Shown one piece after another: positions 18,745 to 27,958 of a stretch of DNA of 64,000 nucleotides. The stretch lies in assembly GCF_016863275.1 (NCBI RefSeq), contig NZ_BOOO01000048.1:1-64000 (forward strand), read 5' to 3'. Every line of letters begins with the position of its first letter. Position 1 is the stretch's first letter. The translations under genes were made by a program, and so were the position numbers. Source of the DNA: Planotetraspora mira (lineage in GTDB: Bacteria; Actinomycetota; Actinomycetes; Streptosporangiales; Streptosporangiaceae). Below the pieces are notes generated by a model, which was not told the origin of the DNA, ran no database searches, and saw nothing but the letters and a program-made list of their open reading frames with translations.

Positions 18745-19050
18745 CCGACCGAGCCCTCCTGCAGACCAACAAATGTACGCGCCGCGACACGGCGGTCCCC
18801 GGCAGTGTTCCACCTTGCTGAGTACCGGCTGGCAGCGCCATGTCGCAGACAGTGCAGGCTATGCGGCTCCAATTGTGGGAAACGACCAAAAGCCGTGGGC
18901 CGCCCGCCCCTGACCAGGCATGTGCGATTGGAGTATCGGCACACTTCGCACCCGATCAGGAGCGATGAGACCTCCGCCCGGTGAGCGGGGGCGCTGGGCC
19001 CCGACCGCCCGAGGTGATCCGCTCACCGGTGCGGACCCCGAGAGCCCGCG
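18745..19050. other. Intergenic region upstream of carboxylase
   Basis: 306 bases between two leftward genes. No coding frame or remnant is convincing. It holds the 18978-19029 inverted repeat and must contain the carboxylase promoter; TACATT around 18770-18775 on the minus strand is a possible -10 but has no convincing -35. Confidence 0.4.
18978..19029 (-). terminator. Inverted repeat after membrane-protein gene
   Basis: CCGGTGAGCGG (18978-18988) and CCGCTCACCGG (19019-19029) pair perfectly across 30 bases, 22 bases beyond the stop of the gene at 19051. The long G/C-rich loop can fold further. Confidence 0.5.
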
Positions 19051-19581
19051 TCATTTCCGGGCGGTCGCCAACGGGGTCTCGGGCTTGTCCCAGAAGCCGA
19101 ACGTCTCTTCCTCCTTCTTGTTCTCCTCCTCCTGCTCGTCTTCCTCGTCTCGTGGAGAAGCCGCCCAGCGTGACGGCATGAGCACGGGGATGAACATGGC
19201 CGTGCCGAGCAGGCCGTAGACGCCGGTGGACAGCAGCGTGATCATGCCCTTGCCTGCCAGGGCGAGTTCCGGATGTACGGCGGCGCCGGTGGGAACGATG
19301 CCGGTGGCGGTCGAGACGTCGAGGACGTAGACCACGGTCCAGGCCAGCAGCGCCACGGCCGGGACGAACGTCGCCAGCGGGGATGTCCGCATGGCCAGCG
19401 GGAGGCCGACGAGCACGCCCAGCAGGACCGTCACACCAAGAGCGATCAGCATCCGCGGGTCTGAGACCGGGTCGAGGTTCTCGGAGACGCCCCGGCCCAT
19501 CTCCTGGGCGGCCCAGCCACCTCCGGCCAGTAGACCCGCCGCGACGACCACGCCGGCGAGGAAGCCGAAAAAGTGCCGCAT
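19051..19581 (-). CDS. Small integral membrane protein with acidic tail
   Basis: 176 residues, no family recognised. Four predicted membrane helices (FFGFLAGVVVAAGLLAGG, LIALGVTVLLGVLVGLPLAM, LATFVPAVALLAWTVVYVLD, and one around MITLLSTGVYGLLGTAMFI) are followed by a strongly charged cytoplasmic tail, DEEDEQEEENKKEEE. AAGGAGGTGG six bases before the ATG gives one of the best ribosome sites here and sets the start at 19581. It stands alone. Conserved actinomycete membrane proteins of this build are common and uncharacterised. Confidence 0.75.
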   Translation of the reverse strand: MRHFFGFLAGVVVAAGLLAGGGWAAQEMGRGVSENLDPVSDPRMLIALGVTVLLGVLVGLPLAMRTSPLATFVPAVALLAWTVVYVLDVSTATGIVPTGAAVHPELALAGKGMITLLSTGVYGLLGTAMFIPVLMPSRWAASPRDEEDEQEEENKKEEETFGFWDKPETPLATARK

Positions 19582-19738
19582 GACCAACCACCTCCTTGTG
19601 AGAGGACCCTCTGAGGCAGGGCCCTTTTCGGTTCGCCGCAACGTTAGCGACCAAACCGCCTAAATCACAGCAACTTCTGACAATTGGTCAGTCGGTGCCG
19701 TTTGAGCGTGGCTGGATGCGTTGTGCCGATCCGCGTGC

Positions 19739-20626
19739 TCACTTGCGCCGGCGACTGCTGATCGCGCGGTAGGTGTCCTCCAGGGCGGTGAGGGTCTCGT
19801 CGTACGTGCGCCGGGCGGCCACCCCGACGAAGAGACAGTCGATGACGGTGAGCTGGGCGATCCTGCTGCCCATCGCGCCGGATCGGAACGGCGTCTCGCG
19901 GGCGGCGGTCGTCAGCACGATGTCGGCCAACTCGGTGATCGGCGAGGGGTGGAAGTTCGTGATCGCGATCGTGGTCGCTCCGTGGTCGGCGGCTAGCCGC
20001 AGCGCCTCCAGGACGTCGACGGTGGTGCCGGTGTGCGAGACGCCGATCGCGACGTCGCCCTTGCGCAGCAGCGCAGCCGAGGTGAGCGCGCTGTGGAAGT
20101 CCTGCCAGGCGAAGGCCATCAGGCCGATCCGGTGCAGCTTCTGGTGCAGGTCGGCCGCGACGAAGCCGCTCGCCCCGGCGCCGTAGAGATCCACCCGGCG
20201 AGCCTCGACGATCGCGTCGACCGCGCGCTCCAGGGCGGCGACGTCGAGGTGCTCGGCGGTCTCGGCCACCGCGCGCGAGTCGCTGTAGCCGATCTTGGCG
20301 ACGATCTCCTCCAGGGGGTCGTCGGCGCTGATGTCGCCGTCGAGCGGGCGGGCGCCGCTGCCGAGCGAAGCCTCCCGCGTCGCCTCGCGGGCGAGCGCGA
20401 GCCGCAGTTCGGGGTAGCCGCGCAACCCGATGGCCCGGCAGAACCGCAGCACCGTGGTCTCCGAGGTGCCGCACTCGCGGGCCAGCACGCCGATCGGCCG
20501 GTCGGCGACCCCCTGGGGGTCGGCCAGCACCGCGTGCGCGACCCGTTGCTCCGCGGGCCGCAGGGACGGGATCGTGCCGCGCAGCCGCACCAGGATGCCG
20601 CTCGAGTAGTCGCCGCCGGGGTTCAC
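19739..20626 (-). CDS. RpiR/MurR family regulator of the MurNAc operon
   Basis: 295 residues. N-terminal HTH_6 domain (IGVLARECGTSETTVLRFCR, about 45-64) and C-terminal SIS sugar-isomerase fold (YGAGASGFVAADLHQKL; VAIGVSHTGTTVDVLEAL) that senses phosphosugars. In E. coli MurR binds MurNAc-6-phosphate, and the neighbouring murQ makes the same ligand likely here. GGAGG precedes the GTG at 20626. It is the last gene of the leftward salvage operon but also has a candidate promoter-proximal motif at 20658-20675 shared with the nagZ-like leader. Confidence 0.85.
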   Translation of the reverse strand: MNPGGDYSSGILVRLRGTIPSLRPAEQRVAHAVLADPQGVADRPIGVLARECGTSETTVLRFCRAIGLRGYPELRLALAREATREASLGSGARPLDGDISADDPLEEIVAKIGYSDSRAVAETAEHLDVAALERAVDAIVEARRVDLYGAGASGFVAADLHQKLHRIGLMAFAWQDFHSALTSAALLRKGDVAIGVSHTGTTVDVLEALRLAADHGATTIAITNFHPSPITELADIVLTTAARETPFRSGAMGSRIAQLTVIDCLFVGVAARRTYDETLTALEDTYRAISSRRRK

Positions 20627-20657
20627 GCCGCCTCCGTGCAAGTCTCTGCCATGTACA

Positions 20658-20675
20658 GGGTAAATCGTGCAGGTC
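20658..20675 (-). promoter_or_regulatory. Candidate MurR site upstream of the regulator
   Basis: GGGTAAATCGTGCAGGTC on the plus strand resembles 27959-27979 in front of the first gene of the same operon; both share GGGTAAAT, then TGCA and GGTC. It lies 32 bases before the regulator start. Confidence 0.4.
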
Positions 20676-20680
20676 CGTGC

Positions 20681-21511
20681 CTACTTGCTCATACCGGCGG
20701 TCAGCCCGGCGATGATCTGCTTGGTCGCCAGGACGAACAACACGAAGAGCGGCGCCGTGGCGAGGACCAGCCCGGCGAACAGCGCCGACCAGTCGGTCGT
20801 GTACTCGCCGAAGAACTGCGCCAACCCGCGCGGGATCGTGAACTTCTCGTCGGAGCGCAGCAACACGAGCGGGTAGAGGAACTCATGCCACACCGGCACG
20901 AACTGGAACAGCATCACCGACGCCAGCGCGGGCCGCACCAGCGGCAGCATGATCTGCCCGAAGATCCGGAACTCGCCGGCCCCGTCGAGCCGGGCCGCCT
21001 CGTCCAACTCGCCGGGCAGGGAGCGGTAGAACGCCGACAGAACGAAGACGCAGAACGGCACCCCCGACGCGGCGTACAGCAGCGTGAGCCCGAGCAGCGA
21101 GTCGATCAACCCCATGGAGTCCATGAGGTAGAAGATCGGCACCAGGCCCAGCCGGATCGGCAACATCAGCCCGGCAAGGAAGTACGCCCCGAGCACCCGG
21201 TTGCCGAAGAAGTCGTGGCGGGCCAGCGGGTAGGCCGCCAGTGCGGAGACCGCCGTGCCGAGCAGCACCGCGCCGCAGGTGACGGTCAGCGAGTTCAGCA
21301 GGTACGTGCTGAACGACGCCTCCGTCCACACCTGGCCGTAACTGCGCAGCGTGGGGGACGTCGGCAGGCTGAGCGGCGCGGTGAAGATCTCGCTCGTCGG
21401 CCGCAGCGAGTTGAACAGCATGATGACCAGAGGCAGCAACGCGACGACCGCGTATCCCCACAGCAGCAGGTGGACGGCGGCCCGCCCCGGCGCCCGGCGT
21501 CCGGCCGTCAC
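20681..21511 (-). CDS. Carbohydrate ABC importer permease (MalG type)
   Basis: 276 residues with six membrane segments and the cytoplasmic EAA loop ELDEAARLDGAGEFRIFGQI, which docks the ATPase. It begins with GTG 21511, overlapping the stop of the other permease by four bases (GTGA). With the MalF-type partner and the binding protein it makes a CUT1-type importer. No ATPase gene is nearby; actinomycetes often share one MsiK-like ATPase. By context the substrate should be MurNAc or a muropeptide sugar. Confidence 0.88.
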   Translation of the reverse strand: MTAGRRAPGRAAVHLLLWGYAVVALLPLVIMLFNSLRPTSEIFTAPLSLPTSPTLRSYGQVWTEASFSTYLLNSLTVTCGAVLLGTAVSALAAYPLARHDFFGNRVLGAYFLAGLMLPIRLGLVPIFYLMDSMGLIDSLLGLTLLYAASGVPFCVFVLSAFYRSLPGELDEAARLDGAGEFRIFGQIMLPLVRPALASVMLFQFVPVWHEFLYPLVLLRSDEKFTIPRGLAQFFGEYTTDWSALFAGLVLATAPLFVLFVLATKQIIAGLTAGMSK

Positions 21512-22476
21512 ACCAGCTTCCTTTCGCGGCGGCGGAAGTACGAGGTCGCCAGCAGCGACACCCCGAAGATGAACACGAACATCAGCACGGCGAGCGCCGA
21601 TGACCGCCCGATCGCCTCCACGCCGCCCTCCAGGAACGCGACCCGGTAGAACAGCAGACCGAGCACGTCGGTCGACCCCGCCGGGGACCCCGTCGACCCG
21701 GCCATCGCGTAGACCAACCCGAAGGCATTGAAGTTGCCGATGAACGTCAGCACGCTCACCACGCCGATCGCCGGGGTGAGCAGCGGCAGCGTCACCCGCC
21801 GGAAGGCCTGCCAGGCCGTGGCCCCGTCGACCCGGGCCGCCTCGTGGTACTCGGCCGGGATTCCGGCGAGCGCGGCGGAGAACAGCAGCATGGGGAAGCC
21901 CACCCACTGCCACGCGTTGACCAGGATGACGACCGGCAGCGCGGTACGCGTGTCGCCCAGCCAGGGCAACGCCCACGAGTCCAACCCGAGCCCCTCGAGC
22001 AGCGCGTTGACCGGGCCGAACGTCGGGTTGAGCAGCAGGCTCCACAGGTAGCCGATGACCAGCGGGTCCACGAGGTACGGGGTGGTGAACGCGGCCTGCA
22101 GGAACCGCTTGCCGCGGCCGTACCGGAACAGCAGGAGGGCGAACAGCAGCCCGACCGTGTTCTGGATCAGCATGGTCCCGCCGAAGAACAGCGCGTTGTG
22201 CGCGAACGCCCGCCACACCTGCTGGTCGTACGGGTAGATGCTGAGCAGGTCCCGGTAGTTGCCGAGCCCGGCGAACCCCGTCTGCCGGATCCCGCGCCAC
22301 TCGAAGAAGCTGTAGTCGAGCGCACTGACCAGCGGATAGACGATGAAGACCGAGTAGAGCAGGAGCGCGGGCAGCAGGAAGACGGCGAGCACCCGCCACC
22401 GCGGGACGTACCGGCGGCCGGCGCCGGTACGTCCCGCGCGACGCCGGGGAGCGCTCAGTTTCCTGGCTTGAACCAC
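21508..22476 (-). CDS. Carbohydrate ABC importer permease (MalF type)
   Basis: 322 residues. A basic N-terminus (RRRAGRTGAGRR) precedes the first helix LAVFLLPALLLYSVFIVYPL, five more helices follow, and the EAA loop is EYHEAARVDGATAWQAFRRV. The GTG start at 22476 lies inside the binding-protein gene (22-base overlap), preceded by GAAGGG at nine bases. Partner of the MalG-type permease, with which it is translationally coupled. Confidence 0.86.
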   Translation of the reverse strand: MVQARKLSAPRRRAGRTGAGRRYVPRWRVLAVFLLPALLLYSVFIVYPLVSALDYSFFEWRGIRQTGFAGLGNYRDLLSIYPYDQQVWRAFAHNALFFGGTMLIQNTVGLLFALLLFRYGRGKRFLQAAFTTPYLVDPLVIGYLWSLLLNPTFGPVNALLEGLGLDSWALPWLGDTRTALPVVILVNAWQWVGFPMLLFSAALAGIPAEYHEAARVDGATAWQAFRRVTLPLLTPAIGVVSVLTFIGNFNAFGLVYAMAGSTGSPAGSTDVLGLLFYRVAFLEGGVEAIGRSSALAVLMFVFIFGVSLLATSYFRRRERKLV

Positions 22477-23747
22477 TGCTCGACGCCCTTCTGCACGCTC
22501 TCGGAGACCGCCTCGGGGTCGGTCTGGCCCGCGAGCATCTTCTGCACCTCGTCCCGGAAGACCGCGTCACCGTTCGGCTGGCCGTACCGGAAGTCGACGA
22601 GCAACATGTACGGCGCGCCGTTGGTCGCGTAGTTCTTGGCCATCTCGGCCAGCAGCGGGTCCGACGGCGTGACCCCGGGGACCGCGGACAACTGCTTCAA
22701 CTCGGTCGAGTAGAGCTGCCCGAACTCGGGAGTCGCCATCCACTTGACCAGTTCGAGCGCCTCCGCCTGATGGGCCGACCTGGCGTTGACGCCGAACGAG
22801 CCGTCGGCCCAGCCCGGCGTGACGGGCGTGGTAACCGGCGAGCCCGGCGGCGGCGGCACCTGGAAGACGCCGACCTCCAGGCTCGGGTTGGCCTTGAGCA
22901 CGGGGGCGAGATCGAAGGCGCCGGTCGGGTACATCGCGGCCTTGCCCGTCGCGAACAGCGCCTGGACGTCGGGGATCTTGACGGCCACCACGTCCTTGGG
23001 GAAGTACGGCTCCAGGTCCTTGATCAGCTTGATCGACGCCGTGAAGTCGGGGTCGGTGAACTTCTTCTGCCCGCCGGCCAGCGCGTCCCGGAACGCGGTG
23101 CTGCCGTAGCGGGCGTTGCCGAAGATCTCATGGACGATCGGCAGCGTCCAGGTGGCGTCGGGCCCGGCCGCGACGGCGAACGGCGTGATCCCGGCCGCCT
23201 TCAGCTTCGCGGCCGCCGCGATCATGTCGTCCCAGGTGGCGGGGGGCTGGATGCCGTTGTCGCCGAACAGCTTCTTGTTGTAGAGCACCTGGAGCGTCTG
23301 GTACGCGAACGGCACGCCGTAGATCTTGCCGTCCGTGTGGCCCTTGGCGCCTTCGAGCAGTTTGGCGTCGAAGCCGGACAGCGCCTCCACCTTGCCGTCC
23401 AGTGGGACGAGTTGGCCCGCCTCGATCAGCGGCTGGAGCCCGCCGTACGCCCGCAGTTGTGCGACGTCGGGGCCGGCGGTTCCGGACAGGCCGGTGGCCA
23501 GGATGTTGTTGTATTCGGTGGCCTGGAACGGCTTGAACTCGACGTGGATCTTCGGGTGCGACTCCTCGAACTTGGCGAGGATCTTCTCGTACGCCTTGAC
23601 GTCCTCCACCCGCCACGACCACAGGCTCAGCGTGACCTTGTCGGTGCCCGCCTCCTCGCCCTGGTCGGACGCGCCGCCGCCGGGCGCGCACGCCGCCAGC
23701 GCCACCGCGAGCACCCCGATCGCCCCCGCGATCCACCTTCTGTTCAT
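22455..23747 (-). CDS. Sugar-binding lipoprotein of ABC importer
   Basis: 430 residues. Lipoprotein signal MNRRWIAGAIGVLAVALAAC, with Cys20 as the lipid site, then an extracellular solute-binding family 1 fold (VTLSLWSWRVEDVKAYEKIL; YGVPFAYQTLQVLYNKKLFG; WMATPEFGQLYSTEL). It should capture the sugar at the membrane face. ATG overlaps the murQ stop by four bases (ATGA). Flanked by murQ and two permeases, so MurNAc, GlcNAc-MurNAc or a muropeptide is the likely ligand; the fold alone does not tell. Confidence 0.88.
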   Translation of the reverse strand: MNRRWIAGAIGVLAVALAACAPGGGASDQGEEAGTDKVTLSLWSWRVEDVKAYEKILAKFEESHPKIHVEFKPFQATEYNNILATGLSGTAGPDVAQLRAYGGLQPLIEAGQLVPLDGKVEALSGFDAKLLEGAKGHTDGKIYGVPFAYQTLQVLYNKKLFGDNGIQPPATWDDMIAAAAKLKAAGITPFAVAAGPDATWTLPIVHEIFGNARYGSTAFRDALAGGQKKFTDPDFTASIKLIKDLEPYFPKDVVAVKIPDVQALFATGKAAMYPTGAFDLAPVLKANPSLEVGVFQVPPPPGSPVTTPVTPGWADGSFGVNARSAHQAEALELVKWMATPEFGQLYSTELKQLSAVPGVTPSDPLLAEMAKNYATNGAPYMLLVDFRYGQPNGDAVFRDEVQKMLAGQTDPEAVSESVQKGVEQWFKPGN

Positions 23748-24679
23748 GAGGCTTCCTTTCTGCTCGTAGACAGTTCGGCGAGCGCTGCGCGGACCCTGCC
23801 GCCGGCGGACTGCAGTGCGATTCGCGCCTGTCCCGCGGAGGCATCGGCGAGGAGGCAGACCAGGGCGACCTTCAGGTCACCCTCCGCCGCGGTGAGTGTT
23901 TCCGCGCACTGCGCCTGTGTGCGGCCGGTGGCCTCCTCGAGGATCGTGAGCAGGCGGCCGCGGAGTTTGGCGTTGGTGGCGGTCATGTCGATCATGAGGT
24001 TGGAGTACGTCCGGCCGAGCCGGATCATGACCGCGGTGGAGAACGTGTTCAGCACGATCTTCTGCGCGGTTCCGGCCTTCATCCGCGTCGATCCCGCGAT
24101 GGCTTCGGGGCCGGTGTCGACCGCGACGTGGACGTCGACCCGCTCGCCGAGCGGGGCCAGCGGGTTCGACGACACCAGGACGGTCGCGGCCCCTCCCGCG
24201 TTCGCCGCGCGCAGCGCCCCCGCGACGTACGGTGTGCGGCCGCTGGCCGACAGCCCGATCGCCAGGTCGCCCTCGCCCAGGCCGAGCGCCTCGGCTGCGC
24301 CCGTCGCCTCGTCGTCCTCCACGTTCTCCATCGCCTGCTCGAAGGCGGCGACGCCGCCCGCGTGGTGCGCGACGACCTGCTGCGGGTCGATCGTGTACGT
24401 CGGCACGAGCTCGGCCGCGTCGAGAACCGCGATGCGGCCGGAGCTGCCCGCGCCGAAGTAGTGGATCGACCGGCCCGCCAGCAGCGCGCCCACCCCGAGG
24501 TCGACGGCCTTGGCCAGCTCAGGAAGGACGGCGCGGACCGCCGGGGCGATCAGACGGTCCTCGTCGTTGATGAGCTTCAGCATGTCAAGGGTCGAACGGA
24601 GGTCGATGTCGAACGTCCGCGGGTTGGCACGTTCGGTGGGGGCCGCCACCTTGATCGCCTCAAGCTCACTATCCGTCAC
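23744..24679 (-). CDS. murQ: N-acetylmuramic acid 6-phosphate etherase
   Basis: 311 residues, the usual MurQ length. MurQ cleaves the D-lactyl ether of MurNAc-6-phosphate, giving GlcNAc-6-phosphate and D-lactate. Family landmarks: NPRTFDIDLRSTLDMLKLIN near the front, the SIS domain YFGAGSSGRIAVLDAAELVP with the catalytic Glu, and ENVEDDEATG and GSTRMKAGTAQKIVLN. GTG 24679 follows GAAGG. It needs phosphorylated substrate, yet no PTS or kinase is in the cluster. Coupled to the binding-protein gene. Confidence 0.93.
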   Translation of the reverse strand: MTDSELEAIKVAAPTERANPRTFDIDLRSTLDMLKLINDEDRLIAPAVRAVLPELAKAVDLGVGALLAGRSIHYFGAGSSGRIAVLDAAELVPTYTIDPQQVVAHHAGGVAAFEQAMENVEDDEATGAAEALGLGEGDLAIGLSASGRTPYVAGALRAANAGGAATVLVSSNPLAPLGERVDVHVAVDTGPEAIAGSTRMKAGTAQKIVLNTFSTAVMIRLGRTYSNLMIDMTATNAKLRGRLLTILEEATGRTQAQCAETLTAAEGDLKVALVCLLADASAGQARIALQSAGGRVRAALAELSTSRKEAS

Positions 24680-24790
24680 GGAACCTTCCGCCTTATGAAG
24701 AACGTGGTGGACATGGACTTCGCTCTGCCCGGGCGTCACCACGTGGATCGGAGCCGCCCGCTCACCGCACCAGGGAGGGTCAGACACGAC

Positions 24791-26074
24791 CTAGTGCCCT
24801 CCCTGGTAGATCAGGTACTTCTTGCGCATCTCGGCGAACGCCCTGAGCTCGTCGGCCCAGCCGGCCTCGACCTCGTCAGGGCCCTTCCCCGCGTCGACGC
24901 CGGTCCGGACCTGGGTCGAGCCGGTCATCTTGTCGATCCAGTACGGCCGGGCCGGATCGGAGGTGTCGTATCGCCACGCGAAGTCGTTCGGGTAGAGCCG
25001 CTTCGCCGTGACGATCATCGCGACGCCCGTCTTGAGCGGGTCGAACGCCTTCCGGTCCGTGACGTACAACTGCACCCCGCCGCACAGCGCGTTCGCGTGC
25101 TTGGAGAACGTGGGCGTGAAGTAGGCCGGCCGGAACCCGGCGCCGGGCAGGCCCAGCGCGTCGAGCGTCTCCGCCCACCGGTGGTCGGCGTACGGGGCGC
25201 CGATGAGCTCGAAGGGCCGGGTCGTGCCGCGCCCCTCCGACAGGTTGGTGCCTTCGAACATGCCGGTGCCCGAGTAGACGAACGCGGTGTCCACCGTCGG
25301 CATGTTCGGAGACGGCAGAACCCACGGCAGGCCGGTGTCCTCGTATGTCAGGTCCCGACTCCAGCCGCGCATCCTGACGACCGTGAGATCCACCGGCTGT
25401 TCCAGGAACTCGGCGTTGAACAGCTTCGCCAGCTCGCCGACGGTCATGCCGTGGGCCTGGGGGATCGCCTCCCGGCCGATGAACGTGGAGAACTGTGGCG
25501 TCATGACAGGCCCGTAGGCCCGGCGGCCGGTGATCGGGTTGGGCCGGTCGAGGACGACGAACCGCTTGCCGGCCGAAGCCGCGGCCTGCATGGAGTCGAA
25601 CATCGTCCAGATGTAGGTGTAGAAGCGGGCGCCCGCGTCCTGGATGTCGAACATGATCGTGTCCACGCCCGACCTGGTGAAGACGTCGGCCAGCGCCTGG
25701 CCGCTCTTCAGGTAGGTGTCGTAGACCGGCAGTCCGGTCTGCTCGTCGACGTAGAAGCCCTCGGAGCCGCCGGCCTGGGCGGTGCCGCGGAACCCGTGCT
25801 CGGGGCCGAACACCGCGACGAGGTCGATCTCGTCGCCGGCGGCCATCACGTCGACCTCGTGGCCGAGGTCCGGCAGGATGCCGGTCGGGTTGGTCACGAT
25901 GCCGACCTTCTGGCCCCGCACGAGCGCGTAGTCGCCCGCCATCAGGACCTGGACGCCGGTCTGGAAGCCCCGGGGGAGTGGATGGTCGTGGAGTCGGGGG
26001 ATGCCCATGCCTGTCCCGGCCATGGCGACGGCCGCGGTGGACAGCAGGGCCCGCCGGGAAAAGAGCTGGCCCAT
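24791..26074 (-). CDS. namZ: Exported exo-beta-N-acetylmuramidase NamZ (DUF1343, GH171)
   Basis: 427 residues. A twin-arginine leader (FSRRALLSTAAVAMAGTG) sends it out folded. The body is DUF1343: GVQVLMAGDYALVRGQKVGI, AVFGPEHGFRGTAQAG, IMFDIQDAGARFYTYIWTM, LDRPNPITGRR and GMTVGELAKLFNAE. In Bacillus, NamZ removes MurNAc from the non-reducing end of peptidoglycan chains and works with NagZ; here it directly follows the GH3 gene, 27 bases apart, and precedes murQ, the same logic as the Bacillus ybbC-ybbD locus. Confidence 0.88.
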   Translation of the reverse strand: MGQLFSRRALLSTAAVAMAGTGMGIPRLHDHPLPRGFQTGVQVLMAGDYALVRGQKVGIVTNPTGILPDLGHEVDVMAAGDEIDLVAVFGPEHGFRGTAQAGGSEGFYVDEQTGLPVYDTYLKSGQALADVFTRSGVDTIMFDIQDAGARFYTYIWTMFDSMQAAASAGKRFVVLDRPNPITGRRAYGPVMTPQFSTFIGREAIPQAHGMTVGELAKLFNAEFLEQPVDLTVVRMRGWSRDLTYEDTGLPWVLPSPNMPTVDTAFVYSGTGMFEGTNLSEGRGTTRPFELIGAPYADHRWAETLDALGLPGAGFRPAYFTPTFSKHANALCGGVQLYVTDRKAFDPLKTGVAMIVTAKRLYPNDFAWRYDTSDPARPYWIDKMTGSTQVRTGVDAGKGPDEVEAGWADELRAFAEMRKKYLIYQGGH

Positions 26075-26101
26075 CAGGTCGTGCTCCGTTCTGCGGAGGG
26101 G

Positions 26102-27934
26102 TCAGTAGCTCAGGCCGTGTCCGTAGGGGTAGAGGACCGAGCCGTCGGCGGCAGGGATCGTCACCGGCAACTTGCCCGTGGGGTCGGTCCGGCCGAACAG
26201 CACCCGTGCGGTGGCCTCCATCGCCGGCTTCTCCCACGAGTACGTCGCGAGGAACGTCGGAGCGCCGGGGAAGTCCGCGATGTCGTACGGGTTTCGCGTG
26301 GCGACGATGACGACGGGCTTGCCGGTGGCGAGCAGCGCGTTGACCAGGGTGCGCTGGGAGGCCGAGCTCTGGGAGTTCATCGTGGTGACCACGATGAGGT
26401 CGCTGGCGCCGGCCTTGGCCACCGCGGCGTCGACGGTCGCCTGGGTGGGGCCCGTCCCCGTCTCGAACAACTCGGTGGTGACGCCGAGATCGCCGATCGC
26501 CTCGGCGAGCCGCTCGGTCGGCGGGATCTTGACGGACGGCGGCGTGACGTTGCGGTACCCGGTCACCAGCACCCGCTGACCGGTTCCCTTCAACGGCAGC
26601 ACGCCGGCGTCGTTCCGCACGAGCGTCACACTGTGACCGGCGACCGTGCGCGCGAGCGCCCGGTGCGCCGGGGTGCCGACGCGGTCGAGCACCTTGCGCT
26701 CGTTGACCTGCTGGTCGCCATGGAAGAATCCACGCTGCTTCTTGAGTCGCAGGACCCGGTAGACAGACTCGTCGATGCGCTTTTCTGTGAGCTCGCCCGA
26801 GCGGACGGCGTTCAGCACGGCGTTGTAGGCGACGTCGAGGGAGAGCGTGCTGGCCGGGTCGTCGACGATCATGAGCATGTCGACCCCGGCCTTGAGGGCG
26901 AGCACCGGGACGCGGTCGTCGCCGTACTTGTCGCGGACGCCCTGCATGGACAGCGAGTCGGTGACCACGACGCCGTCGTAACCGAGCTCGTCGCGGAGCA
27001 GTCCGGTCATGATCTCCGGGGCGAGCGTCGCGGGGTCGCAGCCCTGCTGGGTCACCACGTCGCAACTACTCTGCAGGTAGGGCATGACGACGTGCGCCGT
27101 CATGATCATGTCGGCGCCCGCGGCGATGCCGGCCCGGAACGGCGGAGCGTCGATCTGCTCCCACTGCTCCTTCGTGTGGAAGATCCACGGCACGCCGGTG
27201 TGGCTGTCGGTGACCGTGTCGCCGTGGCCGGGGAAGTGCTTCAGGCTCGCCGAAACGCCTCCCTGCTGCAGACCGCGGACGGAAGCCCGCGTCAGGTCCG
27301 ACACGAGTGTGGCGCTCTCCCCGAACGAGCGGACGCCGATCACCGGATTGCCCGGGTTGATGTTGACGTCGGCGACTGGCGCGTAGTCCTGATTGATGCC
27401 GAGCGCGGCCAACTCCTGACCGGTGACCTTCCCCGTGGTGAGCGCGTCACCCGTGCTGCGGGTCGCCCCGAGCGCCATCTGGCCGGGGAACGCGGTGAAC
27501 GGCTCGTCCAGCCGGTAGACGGCGCCGTGCTCCTGGTCGGTGGCGATCAGCAGCGGGATCTTCGCCGGCTGCGCCAGCGCCGCCCGCTGCAGGTCGTTGG
27601 AGAGCCCCGCCGTCTTGACGGGGTCGTTCAGGTTGTTCGCCCACCGGAAGTAGAGGAGCGCGCCGAGCTTGTACTTGGCGATGAGGTCGTCGCCGTTCTT
27701 GACGTCCGGGCCGTACATCGCCTGGTTCGCGGCGACGTCGGCCGCACTGGGCGCGTCCCCGCTCTCCCCGTAGACGTCCGCCACGAAGAGTTGCCCGACC
27801 TTCTCCTCGAGACTCATGCTCGCGATCTTGCCGAGGATCCAGCGGTCCTTCCCGCCGTGAGCATGCGCGGCGGGCGCCGTCCCGACTCCGAGAACCGCCA
27901 CCGTCGCCAGAGTCAGTAACCGTCGGTAACGCAT
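26102..27934 (-). CDS. nagZ: Secreted GH3 beta-N-acetylglucosaminidase (NagZ type)
   Basis: 610 residues, two-domain GH3 enzyme. Signal peptide MRYRRLLTLATVAVLGVGTA ends near AHAHG. The catalytic barrel carries the NagZ signature LKHFPGHGDTVTDSHTG (about 231-247), where Asp and His form the unusual acid/base dyad, and the nucleophile region VVTDSLSMQGV. A C-terminal alpha/beta domain follows, as in Bacillus NagZ. GGAGG five bases before ATG 27934 fixes the start. First gene of the salvage operon, with a strong promoter at 27994-28022. Confidence 0.88.
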   Translation of the reverse strand: MRYRRLLTLATVAVLGVGTAPAAHAHGGKDRWILGKIASMSLEEKVGQLFVADVYGESGDAPSAADVAANQAMYGPDVKNGDDLIAKYKLGALLYFRWANNLNDPVKTAGLSNDLQRAALAQPAKIPLLIATDQEHGAVYRLDEPFTAFPGQMALGATRSTGDALTTGKVTGQELAALGINQDYAPVADVNINPGNPVIGVRSFGESATLVSDLTRASVRGLQQGGVSASLKHFPGHGDTVTDSHTGVPWIFHTKEQWEQIDAPPFRAGIAAGADMIMTAHVVMPYLQSSCDVVTQQGCDPATLAPEIMTGLLRDELGYDGVVVTDSLSMQGVRDKYGDDRVPVLALKAGVDMLMIVDDPASTLSLDVAYNAVLNAVRSGELTEKRIDESVYRVLRLKKQRGFFHGDQQVNERKVLDRVGTPAHRALARTVAGHSVTLVRNDAGVLPLKGTGQRVLVTGYRNVTPPSVKIPPTERLAEAIGDLGVTTELFETGTGPTQATVDAAVAKAGASDLIVVTTMNSQSSASQRTLVNALLATGKPVVIVATRNPYDIADFPGAPTFLATYSWEKPAMEATARVLFGRTDPTGKLPVTIPAADGSVLYPYGHGLSY

Positions 27935-27958
27935 CTGGTCCTCCAACCACTCGCATGC

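Noticed and set aside
24128-27919. A rightward open frame of 1263 codons across the salvage operon
   Set aside because: It is antisense to murQ, namZ and nagZ, which carry clear family motifs; the frame is open only because of G/C third-position bias and its protein is arginine/glycine-rich without domains.
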